A DNA stretch of 64,000 bases from Molanna angustata (taxonomy: Eukaryota; Arthropoda; Insecta; Trichoptera; Molannidae), in the NCBI GenBank assembly GCA_963576475.1, contig OY754981.1, positions 27,814,132-27,878,131 of the forward strand, written 5' to 3'. The notes beneath the pieces were generated by a model. The model saw nothing but the letters and a program-made list of their open reading frames with translations. It had not been told where the DNA came from and ran no database searches. Of this stretch, positions 11,040 through 25,319 are shown in pieces. The translations under genes were made by a program, and so were the position numbers. How positions within the stretch are numbered: the stretch's first letter is position 1; each line of letters opens with the position of its first letter.

Positions 11040-12600
11040 GCATTCCATCATTAAATTAATGTGATCCGATAATGACATGGTACCGCTATTAAATGTCACG
11101 AAACGCGTCGCTGCACTTAATATGAAAATCTAATTACTTTTAATTATAAGATTACTTCGAGCTTACAAATAAAAGCGAGAGGAACATAATTAAAACAACT
11201 AAAGGTACCTACATACAATAAAAGTCAGCATATTTCTGGTCCATGGAAAAATAATTAATTCCCAACAATAATTAAAATGTAGAAATAAGTAATGTAGCAA
11301 CATTTGTATTGTCGTATCCATAAAAAAATGTTAACACAAATGAAATTAAGGTTTATTTTTATTTCATATTGCTTTTAGGGCAACTTACAGATCTTGTGAT
11401 ATCTATAAATAACCTTTACGTTAAAATAAGGTTCCACAGTTTTTCAGAATAACGATGCTGGATAATCTTCGCTCTCAAATAATAAAAGTAGAAAATTTAT
11501 TTTTTCATTTCTAAATTTAATGCAAATTGTAGATGATTAAAATGTTTATGCACCTTGCAGTGGTAATGGCATACGGGGTTTTTGGAAATCTGAGATACTC
11601 GTTATAGTTGGTATTTATATTTGTATGGAAATTTAGCTAAGGATGATCTCTTTCTAACAGGATCTAGTGATTTTGATATAAAAAAAGATTGCTTTATCAT
11701 CTTTGTATATTGCATAAAAATAATGTTTCGAAAGTAGTATCATGAGTCACTCTATGTACATTGACTGTATGAATGCTATTTGAATTGTTGTAATGAATAT
11801 TATATATATATATATGATATAACAGGTTCCTTACTCGCAATTGCATTTATCATTTGCAAACAAACCTATGTATAAGTTATAATGTCAAAATATTATTGGA
11901 ATAATACAATAGGCAGTTTGTAATGATTGTAGGCTTGAATATCCTTAGGGCAATTTTCTATGCTAACTCGACATTGCAGGATGTAGCGTGAAGGAATATA
12001 GTTACATCTCAGATTAATGTTAGTTTCACAGTTAGCATAAATTCAAATACATAATTGATTACTATAAAAGCTTCAAAACGACTATTATAAGTAATAGATT
12101 TGAAAATGATTTTTTTACGTCTAAATTAAACATAAATACATAGATTGTATAGTTTTGATAATATCCTTAAATAATAATAATATTATTGAATCCTGTTGTG
12201 TTTTGTTGATATGAAATGATTTGTATAATACTGTCTTGATATTTATAATACTATACATACATTCATTTTGACCATTCATGTCCGTGAATATTTCATATTT
12301 AAGCCGATGAAAAATTAATCCGTCATGAGCAACACACATTAAATGTTGTTGTCCTGTTTCGTCCTCAAAGTATGACGTCACATCACGTTCATACGACGTT
12401 CATACTACAACAAATCCTGGTCGAGTGTGGCAGACATTTTACCGACGCAACGGACAAATATATTCATCGCCTGGCAATCGACAAACGGATAAATTTACAA
12501 TTAATAGGTACGCCATGTCGTTATAATATCGTTTGCATGGTCGGGACATCCTTTTTTTGGACGATGTTGTCCTATGTATTATTATGTGTGTTTTTCTTTG
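11040..12600. other. AT-rich region, no gene seen
   Basis: Only short chance frames. A short (TA)n run occurs near 11800-11815. Nothing else is repeated in the window. Confidence 0.45.
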
Positions 12601-12606
12601 TTATAT

Positions 12607-12948
12607 GTAGTAATGAGCACAAGTCGTGCAATTCTTGCAGTTATGGTCTTGGTCATGCAAGTCTCGCATGACCAAGACCATGAGGCCGCATGATTCTCTG
12701 CAAGACCAAGGCTCTGAAAGATAAAGTCTTGCAAAATATTATAAACTTATTTATTTTTAATAAAAAAGTACGCAATTAACTATGTTCCGTCGACATTATA
12801 CCAACTATATTTTTTATCACATTTCATTGTAATTACCGCATTCAATAGAAATATAAAAAAAAATATTTAGCAAACCGAGTATGCAAGACCAAGAACAATA
12901 CCGCATATGTAAATATAAGACCATGTCCACTTGTATTCACATTCGTCG
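12607..12948. mobile_element. hAT-like MITE, degenerate copy
   Basis: Related to the better copy at 44376-44742 through a TAATGAGCA start, the many CTTGCA/GCAAGACC blocks and the central ACGCAATTAACTA and TATGCAAGACC segments. A hairpin with 16-bp perfect arms (ATGGTCTTGGTCATGC) lies at about 12641-12679. The right terminus is too diverged for a target duplication to be read. Confidence 0.6.
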
Positions 12949-12949
12949 A

Positions 12950-13890
12950 ATGTTGTTTTATATTCGTTCCTCTTTGATTGTTTCTCCACTATGATTCCGA
13001 GATTGCTAATCTAGAAGTCTCATTTTTTTGTCGCTCACTTAGCGTTCTGTGAAGAAGTCGATTAGTCTCCATTTACAGAGCATCTGAAGTGGAAGTAGCG
13101 AAATGATTTTTTTATAGGATAAGATTATGTATTTTTGAGCGATAAAAAGTTGTGTATCTACGTGCCATACCTCAAATTATACGTAGTATCTTTGATGAAA
13201 GACCTATCAAAGGATCTGCCCGCATTACATAAATCCTCGGACCGGTGAATACTTCACGCCCTTGATATTGTTTATTAAACATTTAAACGTTCATTATTAT
13301 TTATTATACAAACCTTTCTTTTGATATCGTATCGGTTAATCTCTTTGATTTAATCATTTTCGAAATCTTTGTCATCAGACGAGCTAGTATTCAAACATCA
13401 GTATATTTATATAATTCAATCTCTTAACAATATAATATTTATTTATTTATTTTTAACGTATATAAAACTTCTCTCTATGAGTGCATAGCATAAACTCGTA
13501 TGTTTAAATTTTTTTTGTTCATTATTTGTGTTTTTTCTAATATTATCTTTTGTATACTTTTATTTACATTTTTTGTTGTTGTTTGTAACAAAAATATAAC
13601 AATTTAACTGTCACTATCCTTTACCCATCCTTTTTTTTCTCTTCCCTTCCTTTCCCGTCACAGGAAAACATACAGTAAATCTTAGTTATATTTAAATTTA
13701 CGATGCTTAAAATGTTTCATATTTAATATCTGTGGACATTTGTAATTGGTCTGTTTATTATTATTTTATAATGTATTATTCTATTTTAGTATTTTAAGAC
13801 TGTATTTGTCCCTAAATAAATAAATTGAGCCAGCCACATTGCCATGGATAGAGCCATGCTGGGATAGACTCTAGGATACAGGGTGCGATA
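12950..13890. other. AT-rich region, no gene seen
   Basis: No supported coding sequence. 13440-13810 looks like a LINE or mRNA 3' UTR (T-rich, ending in AAATAAATAAA), but no coding end is attached. Confidence 0.4.
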
Positions 13891-13895
13891 TGTGG

Positions 13896-14023
13896 GGACA
13901 ATTTACCGTATGGACATTTGACCGTGGGAACAATTGACCACGGGGACATTTGACCGTACGGACAATTGACAGTGAGGACAATTGACAGTGAGGGCAATTG
14001 ACCGAATGGACAATTTACCGTGC
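13896..14023. repeat. Degenerate 16-bp tandem repeat, 8 units
   Basis: Eight consecutive 16-bp units of the form GGACAATTGACCGTGG, with period exactly 16 from 13896 to 14023 and a few substitutions per unit. A frame on the minus strand crosses it as a repetitive peptide and is an artefact of the repeat. Confidence 0.85.
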
Positions 14024-15090
14024 GGAAACTATTTTTAATAACAGAAAAAACTTTGCGTGAAAAAAAATGTTCGTTTATGGCGACGAACCGATTGCCTTCT
14101 TTTTTTTATTTCAAAATACTACGAGAAATCTAATATGTCGGCAGTGATTAAAACGAAATTTTACAAAATAAGTGGTAATTATGAAGTTCTAATTTGCTAC
14201 ATTTTAAGATTTAAGAAGACGGAAAACATATATGTGGTGAAACTCCCGTTTCGCATTATATTGTTTATTCCAAAAGTTATACTGTTTGGTGTAAATTATT
14301 TTTACATGTTTGTTATTAATTTTAATGTACACTGTTACAATTTTTATTCTAATTGTGAATCTAAACTCTTAACCATCAAGGAACCTACCCAAACACACAT
14401 AAAAAAATCATCAAAATTGATCCAGCCGTTTAGGAGGAGTTCAGTGACATACACACGTACAGAAGACATAAAAAAAAGCTGTATTAGATTTCATGCTATG
14501 TACAAAAAACTATTGGTTTTATATACTTAAATAAATTATGCATAAATAAAAGATAAACTTTTATTTGCTAGACAGTATAAATGTTGGTTATATTTGTTAG
14601 GTTAAGTTCAAGTTCCAAATAGCACTATAACAACAAAGATTTCAGATACAGTTGGCTGAATTTCGACGTCTCTGGAATTGATATCTATAGCAGATAAAGA
14701 CTGGTTGCAAATTTCTAACGGTAGCTTCATAATATATTATCTATCTCAAAATCTAATCTATATTACAACTAGTCTAGACTTGGAGTATGAAAATTAGTCT
14801 TATCAGAGTCGTGATCTTAAACCAGCAAAGGTCAACATCGACTTTTGAATTAGAATTAATAGCCATACGTACTGTCTGACCAAAAATGAAAAAAAAATAT
14901 TTATATAGATTGATTTTCGGATATGATTATAATTGTATATATTTTGTTTTTGTTGAAATCCATCTTAAGTGCCTAAGCAACCAAAACGATCGTCCAGTAA
15001 AAATGAATAAATATTTGTGATTTTATTTTATAAACACTTTATACAAAATCACAAATATTATTTTATTAATAACTTAAATCTATAATACAA
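14024..15090. other. AT-rich region with one dispersed-repeat-like segment
   Basis: A 157-codon frame at 14057-14530 begins with GTG and lacks any recognisable domain. Its end (14395-14465, with TTGATCCAGCCGTTTAGGAG and TACACACGTACAGA) resembles a phrase common in insect transposon 3' regions, so I do not call a gene. The remainder shows nothing. Confidence 0.4.
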
Positions 15091-15143
15091 AATGTCTGGA
15101 AAGAAATTGCTACTAGGCAATATGTCCGCCATTTGTACTGTTT

Positions 15144-15456
15144 TTCCCCCACCACCACCCGTTCTGCTTATGAGGACTAATAACGGCCCCTTGCAAAACT
15201 CTGAAAGAACATAAAGAACATACGAAGAGTCCGGAGAACTCTAACACCTTGCAGACACTGCACTTAATGTGCCAAAGAGAGCTAATAATGTGGAAACAAC
15301 TGGCTCACTGCTCAGTAATAGTGAAGATAATAATGCACCGAATTTAAGACAGAAAGTCTTGAAAGCCCTAAAGTTGCTCTTCATGGCTACAAGCTCCGCA
15401 TGTCCAACGGATCCAAAAAAATTCCCTCGGACATCGTCGTAGATCGTCGTCATCGT
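15144..15456 (-). mobile_element. R1-clade LINE, 5'-truncated copy with 17-bp TSD
   Basis: On the minus strand it encodes the last residues of an R1-type ORF2 (VRGNFFGSVGHAELVAMKSN, then FRAFKTFCLKFGALLSS) followed by the 3' UTR ending GGTGGTGGTGGGGGAA. It is flanked by a perfect 17-bp direct repeat, CGCCATTTGTACTGTTT, at 15127-15143 and 15457-15473. This is a textbook target-site duplication of a 5'-truncated LINE insertion. Its 3' UTR shows the uninterrupted form of the site disrupted in the 22.4-24.2 kb copy. Confidence 0.88.
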
Positions 15457-15479
15457 CGCCATTTGTACTGTTTAAAAAT

Positions 15480-16459
<980 letters not shown>

Positions 16460-16489
16460 ATATTTGATGTTTTCACGGGTGAAATATGT

Positions 16490-16965
<476 letters not shown>

Positions 16966-17040
16966 CGGCCTTCGTGGCTCAGTTGGTTGGATATGACTGC
17001 TGATCCAAGGGTCCCGGGTTCGATTCCCGGTGGAGACACA
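16966..17040 (+). other. tRNA-like segment, probably a SINE head
   Basis: Contains an A-box-like GTGGCTCAGTTGGTTGG and a B box inside CCCGGGTTCGATTCCCGG that forms a perfect 5-bp T-arm stem. The acceptor ends (GTCGGCC and TGGAGAC) pair only partly and the anticodon stem is poor. It is therefore more likely a tRNA-derived SINE head or tRNA pseudogene than a working tRNA. It is wedged between (TA)n runs. Confidence 0.5.
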
Positions 17041-17041
17041 G

Positions 17042-17070
<29 letters not shown>

Positions 17071-17073
<3 letters not shown>

Positions 17074-17738
17074 TATTGAATTTTTTTCGGGAACTTCGCG
17101 TATATATACTAATTCACTATAATTGTGCGATATTTCGATTGCACTAGGACAATCATTGTCGAGCACTCTCTGGTGGTCTAGAGTTAACTGTTTTCTTTAT
17201 TCTCGAACTTCGTCGCAGAGGTGGCGGTGGCGGTAGGTGCGGGGGCGTTATCCCGTTGTTCGTTTCATCGTTTCTAGTTGGTGGTGGTGGCGGAGGGGGC
17301 GCGGAGGGTGTCGTACTAGAGTCTCCTCGGGTTGAGTCTATTATTGTATTGTAATTGCTGGTTATCTCCATGCCAGGGTTGTCGACGTATTCGTTTTGTT
17401 TATTGAATTGTTTGTTGTATTTTATTTTATTTATTATTGTGTGATATGCAGCCGGCAATCTCTTAGCATCGTCTCTCGTATTCATTGAGAATTCGTGTTT
17501 GTTGATCTCTAGGGCCTCTCTGAGAATCCGGTGTCTATTGTCTGAGAGTTTAGCTATCGTCCGTGTATTTTTGAAGTCTATATTGTGGCCTTCGATCATA
17601 GTGTGCATTGCTATTGTTGAGGTTGTTTTTTTGTTTTTTATATCTAATTCGTGTTCTGACATGCGGTGAGATATTCGGCGGTTGCTCATGCCAAAGTATG
17701 TCAATGGACAGTCTCTGCATGGAATTGAGTAGACGCCC
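17071..17738 (-). pseudogene. Penelope-like element 3' end, inverted copy
   Basis: The minus strand repeats the last 668 bp of the plus-strand PLE at 17739-18925: most of the GIY-YIG endonuclease domain, the proline-rich C-terminus, and the 3' UTR. The two copies differ by very few bases (for example ITPPHLPP here against IPPPHLPP there). The coding part runs from the junction near 17738 down to a stop at about 17153. The copy is 5'-truncated inside the GIY-YIG domain and cannot act alone. Confidence 0.85.
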
Positions 17739-17739
17739 T

Positions 17740-18843
17740 CACCTCAATAATATCCATCCGAAAATTAAATTCACCATGGAAATAGAGGAAAACGGCCGAC
17801 TTCCCTTTTTAGATGTATTATTAATAAGAACAAAAAATGGCCTCCTCTCTCACACTGTTTATCGAAAAGAAACCCACACAAACCGATATTTACATGCAAC
17901 TTCACACCACCATCCCGCTCAAATAACGTCCGTAGCTAGAACCCTGATAGACCGGTCCAAAAAACTGACTGACGAAACAAATTTAACTACAGAAATGGCT
18001 AACATAAATAATATTCTACAAAAGAATGGATACACCAAGACTATACTACGCAAGGCACAAAAACAATCAAAAATTAACAATAATCCCGAGACAGAAATTA
18101 AATATATAAGTACGTGCCGTCTCCCCTACATTCGAGGAGTTACAGAAAAACTTAGTCGGATATTAAAAAAGAATAAGATCCGAACAGTCTTTGGAACAGA
18201 TCGAAAAATCGGAGACCTACTACCGAAACCAGTCGACAAGCCACCAAACGAGCACATGGGCGTCTACTCAATTCCATGCAGAGACTGTCCATTGACATAC
18301 TTTGGCATGAGCAACCGCCGAATATCTCACCGCATGTCAGAACACGAATTAGATATAAAAAACAAAAAAACAACCTCAACAATAGCAATGCACACTATGA
18401 TCGAAGGCCACAATATAGACTTCAAAAATACACGGACGATAGCTAAACTCTCAGACAATAGACACCGGATTCTCAGAGAGGCCCTAGAGATCAACAAACA
18501 CGAATTCTCAATGAATACGAGAGACGATGCTAAGAGATTGCCGGCTGCATATCACACAATAATAAATAAAATAAAATACAACAAACAATTCAATAAACAA
18601 AACGAATACGTCGACAACCCTGGCATGGAGATAACCAGCAATTACAATACAATAATAGACTCAACCCGAGGAGACTCTAGTACGACACCCTCCGCGCCCC
18701 CTCCGCCACCACCACCAACTAGAAACGATGAAACGAACAACGGGATACCGCCCCCGCACCTACCGCCACCGCCACCTCTGCGACGAAGTTCGAGAATAAA
18801 GAAAACAGTTAACTCTAGACCACCAGAGAGTGCTCGACAATGA
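17740..18843 (+). pseudogene. Penelope-like element ORF: RT C-terminus plus GIY-YIG endonuclease
   Basis: A 367-codon open frame, 5'-truncated at the inversion junction (about 17739). It starts in the RT thumb region (HLNNIHPKIKFTMEIEENGR, LPFLDVLLIR, VYRKETHTNRYLHAT), which is characteristic of PLEs. A Lys-rich linker follows, then the GIY-YIG endonuclease: GVYSIPCRDCPLTYFGM, SNRRISHRMSEH, with the Cys pair seen in Penelope enzymes. The C-terminus is proline-rich (PPPPPPP and PPPHLPPPPPLRRSSR). The RT catalytic domain is missing, so it is not autonomous, but what remains has no stop or frameshift. The frame runs upstream of 17740 only through antisense of the inverted copy. The 3' UTR extends to about 18950, where a (TA)n array begins. 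Confidence 0.88.
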
Positions 18844-18954
18844 TTGTCCTAGTGCAATCGAAATATCGCACAATTATAGTGAATTAGTATATATACGCGA
18901 AGTTCCCGAAAAAAATTCAATATGCATATACCTCTTCGCGAAAACTTTTATTTG

Positions 18955-20975
<2,021 letters not shown>

Positions 20976-20979
20976 CTTG

Positions 20980-21135
20980 AAACATGTACATATATATTAT
21001 ACACCTTCATAAATTCCTTTAATTAAGCATAGATGCTTGTGCTTATAATTCGAAAATTATGTGTTTATAACAAAATCGGTCGTGGCTGGATTCAAACTCA
21101 CGACCACTGGATTACTAATCCATCCTGCTATCTAC
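20980..21135 (-). mobile_element. SINE-A, diverged minus-strand copy
   Basis: The reverse complement shows GGATTAGTAATCCAGTGGTC, the B-box relative GAGTTTGAATCC and AGCCACGACCGATTTTG, followed by a diverged body with TGTACATG. Less conserved than the other copies. Confidence 0.65.
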
Positions 21136-21318
21136 TTATGGTTGATATAAATCTATTTGAGATCGATTCTAATGTAATACTGCAAATACATAAATAATTC
21201 GTTTTTTTTTTTGTAAATAGGAAACATTAGATTTTTGTAACTTAGAATAGAGTAAACACAATTCAGAACTGTACACTTCTTATGTACAAGTGTTTTTGAA
21301 ATCGAAATTCATCTGTGT

Positions 21319-21543
21319 CGGGGAATGAGAGGTCGGGGACGCCCAAGAAAGGGATGGCACGACCATGTGAACGAAATTTTGAAAGACGGAAATGTTAGAA
21401 GTGTGAGATATAGACGAACATGTATGAGACGATGCATGAATGTGGATGAGGCGAGGGACGTGTGCCAGGATAGAAAGATGTGGTGTTCGGTTCTCTCTGC
21501 CTACCCCGCAAGGGACATGGCGTGATGGTATGTATGTATGTAT
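21319..21543 (+). mobile_element. RTE-like LINE 3' fragment with 13-bp TSD
   Basis: Encodes the C-terminus MRGRGRPRKGWHDHVNEILK ... CMNVDEARDVCQDR ... SAYPARDMA, then the terminal GTGATGGTATGTATGTATGT tail. Flanked by the 13-bp direct repeat AATTCATCTGTGT at 21306-21318 and 21544-21556. A severely 5'-truncated but otherwise well-preserved insertion. Confidence 0.88.
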
Positions 21544-21556
21544 GTAATTCATCTGT

Positions 21557-22440
21557 GTAACAAAAACAATTATTTTATAAGGTATAATATCTTTCTGAGG
21601 TAAAAGTTCTTAAATCAGGAACCGAAGTAAAAGGGAAGCTTTCACTGTAACTCAAATGTTACTCAAGTGAATTCCACGAATAAAAAAAAACATTAATTTT
21701 GCAATGCACAATTAATATCGCTGATTAAGATTTTAAATAACATATTGTGGTTCTTTTTTTGATATAATGTTTGAAGAGATATATATCACGAGAGATAAAA
21801 AAGCCTTTGCAGTAGATATTAGAGAACGAATATGGATAAGATTGTGTGTGACATAAAAAGAAGAAATTTGATTAAGCTGAAATATTATTAATTTAAGTAA
21901 TGCAGACAGTTCAGTTTGAGGGATGAGTTTTGCTATATGTATGTTGTCATCATCATTCCACCTTAGAAGTTGTTAATTCGGTGATGCTTATTTTTAAGTC
22001 TCAGTGTTTCTTTATTTACCATTATTGGGTCTAGTCAGCATCAATCAGATTCATTGATAACAGGATTTAGATGGTAATGATAGGTATAGCGACATTCTTC
22101 TATTCAAAGCGGATTCTCGGATTTTAAATAAAGTTTTACATAAATTACAGGCATTTAAGATAGAAATTTACAGTCGAACACTTAAAACTTCCCACAGAAC
22201 AATAATCTTTTACTCTTTAAAATATCCTAAAGATAGCTTCATATGCATAAACGACAAAGGAACCCTGGTTGAGGTTAAGACAATTATGAAATAGTGACTT
22301 AATATTGTGAACAAATTTAAAAGATAAAAAGGCTGTTCTGATTGAAATATATAGACTCGGATAACCAAAATAGCCTCAAATAATCGGAAACGCTAAAAAG
22401 TTGATCTAAAAAGACGCTGACATTTAAATGATCTGATAAA
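21557..22440. other. AT-rich region, no gene seen
   Basis: No feature supported. Confidence 0.4.
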
Positions 22441-23518
22441 TAATTTGAAATTAAAAGTGACTTTGATAAACTATAATGGTATAAGTCATAGACTCAATTT
22501 TGCACCTAAGAAGACATATGGGTTAGTGTTAAAAGGCATAATGAAAATTCCTCCCTCCATCAAATTTATCAATACGCGTGTAATATTTAAGGATAGGGTC
22601 AAAATTTTGGGTGTTACACTAGATAGAGGCCTAACTTTCCAATACCATGTTCGTGCTGTATCCGATAGTGCAAAAATAGCCTTCCAAAAGATTTCACGTC
22701 TTGCTCGAGCTAGTTGGGGCCTTAAATTTCCAGTAGCAAGACTTTTACAACGCTACCTTTCTGAGTATTATGTGCTATGCCGCTCCTTGTTGGGCTCATC
22801 GTTGTGAAACCCAATACATTAGACGTCTGCTGCTTTCTGGACAGCGCTTCGCTCTAATAGCTTTAGCAAAGGCATACAGAAGCAGCGCTACCGACACACT
22901 TTCTATTCTCACAGGTATGGCTCCCCTTGATCTGGAAACACAGCGACGAGCTTCAATTCACAACCTGTATAGAGGCCGAAGCTCAATTTTGGGTGGTGTT
23001 TCTCTTCCACCTGTAAATTTACCCACAGTTCGTGGAGAGATTGAGAACTTGGCCCGGAGTTCTCTTTTAGATGCTTGGCAACGTCGCTGGTCTTCTTCTT
23101 CCGTGGGCAGACTGACATTTTTATTTCTTCCCGATGTGAGGACTCGAATTTCATCCTCGTGGATTTTTCCCGATTATTGGACCACGCAATTCCTTACAGG
23201 ACACGGCAGTTTCAAAAGTTATCCCTTTCGTTTTCACTTATCCGATTCGTCCTCATGTCAGCTTTGTAATAACCCTGAACAGACTTCTGAGCATATCCTA
23301 TGGGAATGCACTAACTTCTTCGTGTCAACTTTCCGACGAGAACTCTACGACTATGTCCGAGGGAATTTCTTTGGACTCATTGGACATGCGGACCTTGTAG
23401 CCACGAAGAGCAACTTTAGGGCTTTCAAGACATTCAGTCTTAAATTCGGTGCACTATTATCTTCACTATCACTGAGTGTTGAGCCAGTTGTTTCCACATG
23501 ATTAGCTCTCTTTGGCAC

Positions 23519-24078
23519 TTTTTTTAACAGATTTTTAATTATCTCAATAGAGACGAAGTTGGAATATTTATTGTAGGAGAACCGGGAAATCAAGGCACCT
23601 ACAGGGCTTACGACCTGTCATCGGCTGGTTTACGTGATCACTTTATGCGCTTGCGCAACGTTCACCAATTATGCCTTTTTAATGAGATCCCTATCAATTC
23701 AATTTTGAAACTTCTATATATTGTAATACTGAAATTCTTTTCGCTTGAAAATAAGGAATTTTTACTACAGCCATCTATGGGTGAAATTATGAACAACAAT
23801 ATTATTATTTTTTTTTTATTTTTTTTGTTGTAACGCCATCTATTGAGAGAATTGGTTTTTTTTGTAAATAATGAAAGCTACAATTCTTATATGTGAGGTG
23901 ATAATGCATTTTTCGCATAGAAGTCACCCCTGAATTGCGCCAGACTTATAAGGTCATTTTTGTCTTATTTACCTACTTGTACCAATGTGTAAGTAATCGA
24001 ATATATTTTTATTATTGCATATGCGCAAACATATTTGCGCATTGTTTGCGCATATGCAATAATAAAAATATATTCGAT
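23519..24078 (-). mobile_element. 560-bp insertion in the R1 3' UTR, 12-bp TSD
   Basis: The R1 UTR phrase TCTCTTTGGCAC occurs at 23507-23518 and again at 24079-24090, while the related R1 copy at 15.2 kb has it once. This defines an insertion with a 12-bp target duplication. The insert begins with a T run, as if a minus-strand poly(A) tail. It carries one arm of repeat M (23540-23690) and ends with a 37-bp perfect inverted repeat. No coding sequence recognised. Orientation is inferred from the T run only. Confidence 0.75.
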
Positions 24079-24079
24079 T
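23995..24079. repeat. 37-bp perfect inverted repeat
   Basis: Arms 23995-24031 and 24043-24079 are exact reverse complements, with an 11-nt spacer. The arm begins AATCGAATATATTTTTATTA. It forms one end of the insertion in the R1 UTR. Confidence 0.9.
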
Positions 24080-24224
24080 CTCTTTGGCACATTAAGTGCA
24101 GTGTCTGCAAGGTTTTAGAGTTCTCCGGACTCTTCGTATGTTCTTTATGTGTTCTTTCAGAGTTTTGCAAGGGGCCGTTATTAGTCCCCATAAGCAGAAA
24201 GGGTGGTGGTGGGGGAAGAACATG

Positions 24225-24970
24225 TCAAAACTATATAATTATTGATAGTTTTGTCTGCCTAAAATGAATCTCTCCCTACATTACTGATGGAGAATGTAGG
24301 TTATTTTGAGATTAGTCAGTTTTTTATTTATTGGGTACTATACCATTCTCAAATTAAAATATTCTTCTTCTTCTTGTGCTGCTCCTAACGGATGATGGCG
24401 ACCATCACGCCAGAATACAACCTTCTTAATAGTAATTCAAATATAAAAGTAAAAAATATATTACGGTTACTTATGATTCGGTTTTGATTAATTTCCGCCA
24501 TCTGCATTTTCAACGGCAATAAAAAAAGAGAGCAAAGAAATGAATGATTAATAATGTAGCGTAAATGAGATCAGCTTTAACTAGTGAAGAGCCAACAAAA
24601 GACCCAATATGAGGTTTAGGTCTCGCGAGTCTTACTTCGAGTTTTTTCAGAACTATTTCAAGACACCTTTCACATGTTTATGCCTGCCTGTTCGTGTTTC
24701 AATTTTTTATTTCATTTGTGAATCAAATAAGTAGTTCCTCGATCAATTTTTGGGTTATTCATTGTAAATTGTGTTTTCCCGAAAACGATTTGTGATGACT
24801 ACCTTGCAATGTGAGCAAGACCTAAAAAATGTATCAATATTTTTTTATAAAACTTATAGAAATTATTAAACAGATTTGATTAAAGCCGACGTCGATTAGG
24901 CCCCTGGGTCATTCTAGAGGACTTCATATTATAAACTAATTTATGTGTCATTATTTTTCTAAATATGTAT
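24225..24970. other. AT-rich region, no gene seen
   Basis: No supported coding sequence or family repeat. Confidence 0.4.
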
Positions 24971-24989
24971 ACGAAAGTTTTAAGAAAGT

Positions 24990-25315
24990 TTTAGCTGTGA
25001 GGCACCGGCTAGCTGTGAGGCACCGGCTTAGAATAGTGCTTCCACTCTTTTCTATTACTGTTTTCGAGTGTCCCGTAAGAGCCGGGTAATCGAAAATACA
25101 ACAGGCAACAATAACATCTGACATAGTTCAGCAATGAGGTTCACCACCCATTCTGTATGAAGTGCCTTTTTAGGTGAGACGAGACTGGTTTGTGGGTATA
25201 CACATATGTGTTGTGCTCCCTTTTATAAGACAATGCACACCCGCACACCTTTCGCTGGTTACCCCACATTGTGGGATGTGCCGTGATGGTATGTATATGT
25301 ATGTATGTATAAGTT
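24990..25315 (+). mobile_element. SINE-C, copy 1
   Basis: About 310 bp shared with 44979-45279: GTGAGGCACCGGCTTAGAAT, CCCGTAAGAGCCGGGTAATC, GCAATGAGGTTCACCACCCA, CACCTTTCGCTGGTTACCCC. It ends TGCCGTGATGGTATGTAT plus ATGTATG repeats. The first 18 bp (AGCTGTGAGGCACCGGCT) are tandemly duplicated here. AAGTTTTAAG lies just upstream and again after the tail, a possible 10-bp TSD. No coding capacity. The final 30 bp or so resemble the tail of the RTE-like LINE. Confidence 0.7.
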
Positions 25316-25319
25316 TTAA

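Larger units (their letters stand above)
22445..24216 (+). pseudogene. R1-clade LINE, 5'-truncated ORF2 and 3' UTR
   Basis: Coding runs to a stop at 23501. It begins late in the RT (GISHRLNFAPKKT, VKILGVTLDRGLTFQYHV). It shifts frame once near 22772, where LSEYYVLC passes to MCYAAPCWAHRCETQ. It ends with the CCHC motif CQLCNNPEQTSEHILWEC, found at the C-terminus of R1-type LINEs, and VRGNFFGLIGHADLVATKSN. The 3' UTR is split by a 560-bp insertion (23519-24078) and resumes at 24079, ending GGTGGTGGTGGGGGAAG. A possible 8-bp TSD (AAACTATA at 22468 and 24228) is weak. Truncation plus frameshift make it inactive. Confidence 0.85.

Noticed and set aside
14057..14530. 157-codon frame
   Set aside because: No ATG start at its 5' end, AT-driven composition, no domain, and its end looks like transposon 3' sequence.
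16966..17040. Functional tRNA gene
   Set aside because: T arm is good but acceptor and anticodon stems pair poorly; more like a SINE head or tRNA relic.
17608..17739. Upstream 44 codons of the long plus-strand PLE frame
   Set aside because: They are antisense of the inverted PLE copy, so the frame is open there by accident; the PLE homology starts at about 17740.
21280..21552. 90-codon minus-strand frame
   Set aside because: Antisense of the RTE-like LINE C-terminus.
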